A stretch of DNA of 64,000 bases, taken from positions 186,001-250,000 of the forward strand of contig NZ_MZNT01000011.1 of the NCBI RefSeq assembly GCF_002042965.1. Direction: 5' to 3'. This document shows positions 51,615-57,838 of the stretch, in pieces (positions within the stretch are counted from its first letter, which is position 1; each line of letters starts with the position of its first letter). A program made the position numbers and the translations under genes. This DNA is from Paenibacillus sp. 32352 (GTDB lineage Bacteria > Bacillota > Bacilli > Paenibacillales > NBRC-103111). The notes under the pieces are model-generated. The model did no database searches. It saw only the letters and a program-made list of their open reading frames with translations, and was not told where the DNA came from.

Positions 51615-53372
51615 ATGATGAACAGTTTAGAAGTAGAGCAGGGTCAGCCTACTCAGATAGATATATTCGAGTTTAACCAACCTGCTTTCGTCGATACCCT
51701 TGATGATGTAGTGAAGAAGAAGTCTGGATCTTTCTATACGAAGCCTGAAATTGTAGAATTAATCCTTGATCTTGTGGGGTATACTTCTAATTCACCATTA
51801 TTTGAAAAGTCATTACTTGAGCCTTCAACGGGGCATGGAGCATTTCTTATTCCGGCAGTTGAACGGCTCTTAGAATCTTTAACTAATCATCTTGGAGAGA
51901 GCGTCTTTAATGATGAAGAAAAGTTGTATAACTTACTTCATAAGGCGATTCGTTCAATTGAACTGAATGAGGAAAAGCATGAGTATTTATTTGAAGCACT
52001 TACCGAACTATTTCTTAGAAAAGGGGCTTCTGCTCAATTCAGTAAACGTATACTCGACAAGTGGCTTGTTCAAAATGACTTTCTATTCTGGAACCAACCA
52101 GTTGAGCAGCACTTCGACTTTATAGTAGGCAACCCTCCGTACATTCGAATCGAAAACATCGAAGAAAAGGTAGCAAAAAAATACAGATCAACTTATAAGA
52201 CATTGTTTGATCGAGCGGATATTTATGTTGCCTTCATTGAACACAGCCTAGAGATGCTAAATAAAGATGGACGTCTTAGTTTCATTTGCACTGACCGATT
52301 CACGAAGAATCGTTATGGTAAGGATATCCGCAAATTAATCAGTGAGCAGTATCAAGTTATGCACTACCTTGATATCCATAACTCACAGCCATTTATTGAT
52401 GAAGTCTCCGCTTACCCATGTATTTTTACGTTCCGTAATGCGCCAAGAGGGGTAGCTCGAACGCTTAAAATGGATGAAGTATCCGAACAGTATCTTCAAT
52501 TGGCGAGAGATTATCTTATTAAGGGTAAGGATATCGAAAATGATCTTGTTGAAACGCACACGATTAAGGAGTGGTTCCGCGGCAGCGATCCTTGGGTTCT
52601 CAACGGAGAGCTTGCCCAAGAGTTACTCAAAAAGGTTGAGGCAAATCATCCACTTATTTCGGAGCCACCACATAACATAACGATTGGCATTGGTGTGGCT
52701 ACAGGTGCTACGGCTGTTTATGTAATAAAACCAGAGAAAGTAGATATCGAGCCAGAAGTGCTTTTGCCAACAGTGATAAAAGATGACATCACTCAGGGGT
52801 TTATCTCTTGGAGTGGGCATTATGTGATCAATCCTTATAACGATGACGGTTCACTTGTTGATTTGGAACAGTTCCCAAAGCTAAAGGCATACTTCATGCG
52901 CCATGAAGAGCTACTTCGCTCCCGGAGCACAGCCAAGAATAATCCAAACAAATGGTATAAGACGATAGATCGTATTTTCCCTGAGCGCCTTAGTGAACCC
53001 AAGTTACTGATCCCAGACATCAAACTTAAAAATCTGATTGTATTAGATGAGGGCAACTACTACCCTGAACACAGTTTGTATTATATTACTGCAGGGACTT
53101 GGGACATCAAGGCATTACAGGCATTGCTGTTAAGCTCGATAATAAAGTTCTTCATCTGGTCGTATGCCACTAAGATGCGTGGAGACTACCTGAGATATCA
53201 AGCTCAATACCTGCGTAAAATTCGACTTCCTGTTAGTGTAACAAAAGAGGATTGCGAAGAGTTAAAGCGAATGTATGAATTGGGAGATTATGACGCAATT
53301 GATCGAATTGTGTCACGTCTTTACAATTTGTCTGCTGACGAGCTTCGGACAATCCAAGAACTCGTCCAGTAG
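51615..53372 (+). CDS. Type II DNA adenine methyltransferase (PaeR7I/XhoI-type partner)
   Basis: The N-terminal half has the SAM site L-E-P-S-T-G-H-G-A-F and the N6-adenine catalytic motif G-N-P-P-Y-I, as in Eco57I/TaqI-type gamma-class enzymes. The C-terminal half is the target recognition domain (W-S-G-H-Y-V-I-N-P-Y; K-W-Y-K-T-I-D-R). AAAGG precedes ATG 51615. The restriction gene starts 24 bases downstream, so the pair is a complete system. It should methylate the sequence its partner cuts. Confidence 0.9.
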   Translation: MMNSLEVEQGQPTQIDIFEFNQPAFVDTLDDVVKKKSGSFYTKPEIVELILDLVGYTSNSPLFEKSLLEPSTGHGAFLIPAVERLLESLTNHLGESVFNDEEKLYNLLHKAIRSIELNEEKHEYLFEALTELFLRKGASAQFSKRILDKWLVQNDFLFWNQPVEQHFDFIVGNPPYIRIENIEEKVAKKYRSTYKTLFDRADIYVAFIEHSLEMLNKDGRLSFICTDRFTKNRYGKDIRKLISEQYQVMHYLDIHNSQPFIDEVSAYPCIFTFRNAPRGVARTLKMDEVSEQYLQLARDYLIKGKDIENDLVETHTIKEWFRGSDPWVLNGELAQELLKKVEANHPLISEPPHNITIGIGVATGATAVYVIKPEKVDIEPEVLLPTVIKDDITQGFISWSGHYVINPYNDDGSLVDLEQFPKLKAYFMRHEELLRSRSTAKNNPNKWYKTIDRIFPERLSEPKLLIPDIKLKNLIVLDEGNYYPEHSLYYITAGTWDIKALQALLLSSIIKFFIWSYATKMRGDYLRYQAQYLRKIRLPVSVTKEDCEELKRMYELGDYDAIDRIVSRLYNLSADELRTIQELVQ

Positions 53373-53396
53373 TTGAAATGAGGCGGGTTTGTAGTA

Positions 53397-54110
53397 ATGT
53401 GGATGCCAACAGATAATGAAATAAAGAATATGACTAAGGTTGCCCTAGAAACGTTTTGGGGTTTGCGTCATCAAGGTGACAAAGGAGTAAGAGGCGGCAA
53501 GACTATGGATGGGTTTGCCGAAATGCTGCAGAATGTTTTACATCGTTGTGGTGTATCTCAAACTGAAATTATCACTGGCAAGAAAGCGAAGTTGCCAAGC
53601 TTCTATAGGTTATCGAAAGATTGGGACATGATCGTTATTCAGAATCGACCTGATGGCTCTCGACGATTGCTTTGCGTCTTGGAGTTTAAGTCAATGAAGG
53701 GGTCTGTTGGTAAGAATCTTAACAATCGTGTCGAAGAAGCAGTCGGAAGTAGTGCCGATCTTTGGAAGGCTTACGAGAAGGACGCTTTTGGAGTGACTCG
53801 TCCGTTCCTCGGGTATATTTATGTGATGTCAGAGGATACTGAACTGGTCATAGGAAATACAGAGCGCAAAGGCTTATTATTCCCTCCTTTAGAAGCGTTC
53901 ACGAAGTTTGAGCGTACAGGACGACCTGCAAATTATGAAGAAAGAGCCGAGTTGTTCATGAAGCACATGGCTCAAGAGCATCTATATGACAAATGCGCAT
54001 TTATCATTGCTGACCCAGATAATATTGGGGAATACAGGCAGCCTAATCTAGACTTAACTATTGAGTTGTTGATAAAAACAATGGTAGGTCATGTACAAGC
54101 TCACCAATAG
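53397..54110 (+). CDS. PaeR7I/XhoI-family type II restriction endonuclease
   Basis: The 237-residue protein reads W-G-L-R-H-Q-G-D-K-G-V-R-G-G-K and M-D-G-F near the N-terminus, and K-D-W-D-M-I-V...C-V-L-E-F-K-S-M, the D...E-x-K catalytic centre. This is the PaeR7I/XhoI family, whose members cut CTCGAG. The preceding gene is the matching methyltransferase. Specificity for CTCGAG is inferred from the family. Neither gene shows truncation. Confidence 0.85.
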   Translation: MWMPTDNEIKNMTKVALETFWGLRHQGDKGVRGGKTMDGFAEMLQNVLHRCGVSQTEIITGKKAKLPSFYRLSKDWDMIVIQNRPDGSRRLLCVLEFKSMKGSVGKNLNNRVEEAVGSSADLWKAYEKDAFGVTRPFLGYIYVMSEDTELVIGNTERKGLLFPPLEAFTKFERTGRPANYEERAELFMKHMAQEHLYDKCAFIIADPDNIGEYRQPNLDLTIELLIKTMVGHVQAHQ

Positions 54111-54121
54111 AACACAATTAG

Positions 54122-54146
54122 CGGCACCTATTTAGGTGTCGTTTTT
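54122..54146 (+). terminator. Intrinsic terminator
   Basis: CGGCACCTA (54122-54130) pairs with TAGGTGTCG (54133-54141), then TTTTTG. It ends the restriction-modification operon. Confidence 0.8.
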
Positions 54147-54299
54147 GTTTTGTCAGGTTACAACACTGCTAAAAACCAACTCCCTATTTGCCCAAGTGTT
54201 CCTTCTCTTAAAATTACTTGCAATGTTCCCTCCTTCGTTCTATCATACACAACCAACGTAAGAGGGTTTTATTATCCTTAATCCGATGGGGGTGCGCCG

Positions 54300-54587
54300 A
54301 TGATCTGCCAAAACTGTAACGGAAGCATTGATGTAATTGATTTCCTTAAAGGAGACGAACGATTGGTGCTCTGTGCCGATTGTCGCCTTAAGCTATTAGC
54401 TCCGCATGTACAGCTTCCCGAAAGCCGGTGGAGCAATAGTGCATGCCTGGGCTATGCTATTCTGGGGGCGCAGCGGCTTCAGTTTAGCCAGAAACAGATA
54501 AAGGATTTGGTCAGAGCCATTAACGGCGAGTTTGACCTGACCAGTATTGAGGAAGCAACAGTCGTATACGAGCTATCACCTTATTAG
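54300..54587 (+). CDS. Small zinc-ribbon-like protein
   Basis: Residues C-Q-N-C (about 3-6) and C-A-D-C (about 25-28) form a four-Cys zinc site; the last 50 residues are helical (Q-K-Q-I-K-D-L-V-R-A). ATG 54300 follows a G-rich region. It is 17 bases before the next small Cys-rich gene, forming a two-gene unit. Function unknown. Confidence 0.65.
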   Translation: MICQNCNGSIDVIDFLKGDERLVLCADCRLKLLAPHVQLPESRWSNSACLGYAILGAQRLQFSQKQIKDLVRAINGEFDLTSIEEATVVYELSPY

Positions 54588-54604
54588 GGGGAGGAGCAGC
54601 AATT

Positions 54605-54874
54605 ATGAAACATAAGCAATGTGAGCATCTTAATTTGCGGTATATTCAGCATTCCTTAACCTGCCCGGATTGTAAGCAGTCGGATCTGGAGCAATATATA
54701 AAGGATAGCGACTTTCCTGCATCGATTAATGAGGTACATCTAAACATTGTCACAGGGTTAAGTGTAATCAGGATTAACAACCACGTTGATAAAGTGACTT
54801 TCTTCCGAAGCTTTGACGGTAACGCTGAATGCCTTGGGACGTTCTGCGATTTGTCCAAAGCCCTGCATTGCTGA
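54605..54874 (+). CDS. Small Cys-rich protein
   Basis: The N-terminus has C-E-H-L, and residues about 20-23 read C-P-D-C, compatible with one zinc site. GGGAGGAG precedes ATG 54605. The remainder is beta-like (V-T-G-L-S-V-I-R-I-N). A second gene of the 54300-54874 unit. Not recognised. Confidence 0.6.
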   Translation: MKHKQCEHLNLRYIQHSLTCPDCKQSDLEQYIKDSDFPASINEVHLNIVTGLSVIRINNHVDKVTFFRSFDGNAECLGTFCDLSKALHC

Positions 54875-55189
54875 GGGGTAACTTATGTGCCGCGGTTAAG
54901 TCGCAGCATCTTTTTCTTTTGATATATCACCCAACCACCCGACCAGAGCGTAATATTTAGAAACAATTTTTATAAAAGCTCAGAATCTTTTTTTTTATAA
55001 CGTTAGAAACAGTTTTATAACACTACGGACATTATTATAAAATCCGAAGGAACAGATAAAAACAGTACCTATTCTTTAAAGCAAAACCGCTTATCGGTCT
55101 GCTTAACAAGATGGATGCTAAATTTGAGTTTAGCAGTGACCGATATTATACTTAGATGAGGTTGGTGATATTTTCAGCGAGGTGGCAGC
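54875..55189. other. AT-rich 315-base gap with direct repeats
   Basis: Contains the dispersed C-rich motif (54927-54948) and two direct repeats, TTAGAAACAATTTTTATAA (54957-54975) and TTAGAAACAGTTTTATAA (55003-55020), plus further TTATAA strings to about 55042. It may be a promoter or protein-binding region for the gene at 55190. No gene is seen in it. Confidence 0.5.
54927..54948 (+). repeat. Dispersed C-rich motif, copy 8 (best consensus match)
   Basis: CACCCAACCACCCGACCAGA, preceded by GATATAT as in copies 4 and 5. The - strand reads GG-TC-GGG-T-GG-TT-GGG. Confidence 0.55.
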
Positions 55190-55918
55190 ATGAACAGAAA
55201 GAATCAGAAGCAGTATGGAAAATCCGATACAAAGAAAAATATCGAGGCATATGGTAAGCAATTAAGATATGCTATGTCACAGGAAGAACAAGATTCGTTA
55301 GGGAGTAAGTGGAGCACTCTACACTTTATAAAGCTTTTAGGGCTTGAATCTATCCAGGTAACCCGAAATAATGGTGGCACAGATATGAAGCCAGTTGGAG
55401 TTCTTTTAGTGTCTGATATTGATATAGATGATGTTCCTGTTATTGACGTTAAATTAGACAAAGATACAGGGGTAGATATTGAAAGAGACATCGAGTATAG
55501 GAAGGTTAAAGCCGGAGAAGAGTTCGCCCTTTCTTATTATGAGTTTATGTTTTTAGTGCTACGTGATGAGTATGCGGCATTTGTAAGTTTTGAGGGCTTT
55601 AAAGCGGTATGTTTATCCACCAAGACAGCTGAGTTTTTAGATTACATCGATGAGAGTGGGGATTTCAAGGTGCTTGAAGGTGAGGATAATCCTGTAGGGT
55701 ACAACAGGATTAAGCTACCCACACCAACGATTACTTTTGTCAAAGTGAAGGACGAGGATGGAAACGTAATTAACTTTGGCTCCATTCGAGATAATCATAT
55801 ATTTTCAATTGATGAACAGCTAGCTAATCAAACTTGGAGAATAAGTCCAGAGTTTGAAGCTGACAAGTATATTGGTCGTTTTCGTGAGCTTATTCCAAAA
55901 GATAAACGAGCAAAGTAG
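55190..55918 (+). CDS. Unknown protein, 242 aa
   Basis: AGGTGG precedes ATG 55190. The first 60 residues are basic and helical; a central stretch is very rich in Asp (D-I-D-I-D-D-V-P-V-I-D-V-K-L-D-K-D-T-G-V-D-I). There is no membrane helix or known motif. It is convergent with the gene at 55950 and shares its terminator. It could be partner to that gene, but this is only positional. Confidence 0.6.
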   Translation: MNRKNQKQYGKSDTKKNIEAYGKQLRYAMSQEEQDSLGSKWSTLHFIKLLGLESIQVTRNNGGTDMKPVGVLLVSDIDIDDVPVIDVKLDKDTGVDIERDIEYRKVKAGEEFALSYYEFMFLVLRDEYAAFVSFEGFKAVCLSTKTAEFLDYIDESGDFKVLEGEDNPVGYNRIKLPTPTITFVKVKDEDGNVINFGSIRDNHIFSIDEQLANQTWRISPEFEADKYIGRFRELIPKDKRAK

Positions 55919-55928
55919 GAACACAGAG

Positions 55929-55950
55929 AAGAGCCGAGAAATCGGCTCTT
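55929..55950. terminator. Bidirectional intrinsic terminator, recurrent family
   Basis: AAGAGCCGA-GAAA-TCGGCTCTT, with the same GAAA loop as the hairpins at 23305 and 25579. It lies between convergent genes. Confidence 0.8.
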
Positions 55951-57137
55951 TACACATAATCATAATATTTCGGTTGTTTTCCTTTAGAGTAGAAGTACTT
56001 CTGCAGGAATTTGTCTTTATTATAGTTCACACCGCGATCTTCAAAGACAGCGAAAATAGTATCCAAGGTATTTAGCTTTACCGAGATAAGCCCACCGCTT
56101 TTATCATTAAATAACTGCTCAGTTCCATCCGATTCAACGGGTTCAAAGATGAAGGTATCCTCCAAGTGAATGCACGTTCCGATCCCCACCTCGGATAGAG
56201 GTAAAGTTTCCTTCCTGACGTCAGTGCGAATGAAGTCATCGGGGGTAAGTAAGTCTTCTAAACCCTCAACTTTAGCGACTAGCCCCTTTATTCTTGCAAA
56301 CTGTGTCAGTCTAGTCTCAACATTAGGGTAGTATTTCAAAACAAAAATTTCATCGGTATAACCTTCAATAACAGCTGGGTAACAAGACAATAAAGTCCCA
56401 ATTGTATCTCCCTCATTGACCTTGATGGTTCTAGTGTATCTTAGTACGACATCCCCAATCTCTAGCCCATTCTCCAACAGAAACGCATACTTCTCTATCG
56501 CGGAGTACTCCCTGTTCATTAACTCTTTACTTTGGTAGTCCTTTACAACGGTTTCCCAAGGCAGCTGTACTACACCCTGAGTTTTATATTTGATCTCAAG
56601 TATAGTATCGGGAAGGATGCCGCATTTCTGTAATTCGATTAGGTCTGTATACTCACCATCTCGTTGCTCATATTCTTCATGGTCAATGATCAATTTACGA
56701 TTCAGCTTTTGGTCGAAGCTGTTTTTTACTAAGACAAATGCGATTAGGCTCACATAAGCAGCCGAACGGTTTTTGACATATAACGCGCTGTTAGCTCTTT
56801 TATTGGAGTTAAAGTTGAAGTAGACATGATGTTCTTCGAACTTTAGGTCAACCCTACTGACATTTTGACTTGGTAAGAAAAAGTCACCAATGTTATATGG
56901 CATCAGTTTTTCATCGGAAGGGGCTAAGCTTTCAACGAGTCGGCTTTTCATAACAAAGCTGAAGTATTTTGTCTTTTTAAGTTCTTCACCGATTATGATG
57001 CCATCGACAGACAAGCCTTCTTTTAACAGTAACTTCGTATACTTCCCTAATTCGTGAGCCAAGAGCAGCTCCGATCCGGTTTTGAACTCGTCAATATTGA
57101 CCCCTTCCGGCAGCAGTTGATTTATATGTATGGACAT
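55950..57137 (-). CDS. Unknown protein, 395 aa
   Basis: Soluble and beta-rich, with no signal peptide, membrane helix or Cys cluster. Several acidic stretches occur, such as D-H-E-E-Y-E-Q-R-D-G-E-Y-T-D near residue 150. An extended -10 promoter lies about 62 bases upstream. It is the only long - strand gene near the recombinase, convergent with 55190-55918. I cannot assign a function. Confidence 0.6.
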   Translation of the reverse strand: MSIHINQLLPEGVNIDEFKTGSELLLAHELGKYTKLLLKEGLSVDGIIIGEELKKTKYFSFVMKSRLVESLAPSDEKLMPYNIGDFFLPSQNVSRVDLKFEEHHVYFNFNSNKRANSALYVKNRSAAYVSLIAFVLVKNSFDQKLNRKLIIDHEEYEQRDGEYTDLIELQKCGILPDTILEIKYKTQGVVQLPWETVVKDYQSKELMNREYSAIEKYAFLLENGLEIGDVVLRYTRTIKVNEGDTIGTLLSCYPAVIEGYTDEIFVLKYYPNVETRLTQFARIKGLVAKVEGLEDLLTPDDFIRTDVRKETLPLSEVGIGTCIHLEDTFIFEPVESDGTEQLFNDKSGGLISVKLNTLDTIFAVFEDRGVNYNKDKFLQKYFYSKGKQPKYYDYV

Positions 57138-57198
57138 TTTATTTCTCCTTATGACTGAGCCTGGTGTATGTAGCTCATTACAGTATCAATATAGCTCC

Positions 57199-57207
57199 AT
57201 TATAACA
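57199..57207 (-). promoter_or_regulatory. Extended -10 promoter
   Basis: On the - strand TGTTATAAT, the TGn-TATAAT pattern, about 62 bases upstream of the 395-residue gene. No good -35 is visible, as is usual for extended -10 promoters. Confidence 0.5.
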
Positions 57208-57254
57208 AATCAGCAAAACTTTCTCAGTTTCAATCTTACGGGATTCATCGCTTC

Positions 57255-57286
57255 GAGGTGTCGATAAAACCGACACCTCTTTTTTG
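57255..57286 (+). terminator. Intrinsic terminator without an upstream + strand gene, recurrent family
   Basis: GAGGTGTCG (57255-57263) pairs with CGACACCTC (57271-57279), then TTTTTT. Confidence 0.75.
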
Positions 57287-57493
57287 TGTTCTTTTCATCT
57301 ACTCGTAGCAGCTTGAGTGTATTCGGATATTTACTAACTCAATTCAAGACATGAACATCGTTGGATGATATGAAATGTTGTTTGGGGGAGTTGGAGTTTG
57401 TCGTTATGGTGTTGAGCTTTTTGAAGTTAAGAGGTACCAGACCTTCAGGCATGGAGGTAAAACTCCAAATACAGTAATCACGGAGTGACAAAT

Positions 57494-57766
57494 ATGCCTG
57501 TTGAAACTAATATGTTGAAGATTGAAGATGTTAACATACACATAGGACAAAATTCCAAATGCATAGGTATTGGTGACGGGAGTGTGGTCACCAGCATGAA
57601 AAAACGAGGAAGAAAACCTGTTAAGAAAAAGGAACTTATTTTCAATTATATTCCTAGTCATACGCAATATACTCCTCAACAAGTTGAGGAGTATCGATTA
57701 AAAGAAGAACAATTGATTCAATATGTTATTGATCATCTGCTGATAAAGGAAGCTCCTTCAATATGA
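57494..57766 (+). CDS. Small basic protein just upstream of recombinase; candidate directionality factor
   Basis: GGAG at 57482-57485 puts the start at ATG 57494 (an in-frame GTG at 57485 is too close). The 90-residue protein has a central K-K-R-G-R-K-P-V-K-K-K segment containing an AT-hook-like R-G-R-K-P core, then Y-T-P-Q-Q-V-E-E-Y and a helical C-terminus. Size, charge and position directly before the recombinase suit a recombination directionality factor or DNA-bending helper. This is inference; known skin-like elements vary in needing such a factor. A hairpin separates the two genes. Confidence 0.55.
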   Translation: MPVETNMLKIEDVNIHIGQNSKCIGIGDGSVVTSMKKRGRKPVKKKELIFNYIPSHTQYTPQQVEEYRLKEEQLIQYVIDHLLIKEAPSI

Positions 57767-57776
57767 GGGGGCTTTT
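57750..57776 (+). terminator. Terminator-like hairpin between small basic gene and recombinase
   Basis: AAGCTCCTT (57750-57758) pairs with AGGGGGCTT (57766-57774) with G-U pairs, followed by TTTT. It overlaps the stop codon of the upstream gene. Confidence 0.6.
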
Positions 57777-57778
57777 GC

Positions 57779-57807
57779 TTTACCCAATTTAGGACTTTGT
57801 TTATAAT
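57779..57807 (+). promoter_or_regulatory. Candidate sigma-A promoter of recombinase
   Basis: TTTACC (57779-57784), 17-base spacer, TATAAT (57802-57807). The expected start of transcription is near 57814, just before the AAGGTG ribosome site. I see no good sigma-E -10 (CATACAAT-like) in this region. Confidence 0.5.
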
Positions 57808-57838
57808 GAAAGAAATTCTTTTTGAACAAGGTGATATG

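Larger units (their letters stand above)
57138..57493. other. 356-base gap: - strand promoter and an unpaired + strand terminator
   Basis: Holds the promoter of the 395-residue gene (57199-57207) and an intrinsic terminator facing + (57255-57286), although no + strand gene lies between 55950 and 57255. A short + strand transcript (antisense leader or small RNA) could start in this gap. No gene is visible. Confidence 0.4.

Noticed and set aside
51606..54110. Depletion of CTCGAG sites because of the PaeR7I-type system
   Set aside because: At least five CTCGAG sites were seen by eye, inside and outside the element. I could not count reliably enough to claim avoidance.
57797..57838. Recombinase starts at 57797, 57806 or 57836
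   Set aside because: 57797 and 57806 overlap the predicted -10 and precede the likely transcription start; 57836 is too close to AAGGTG.
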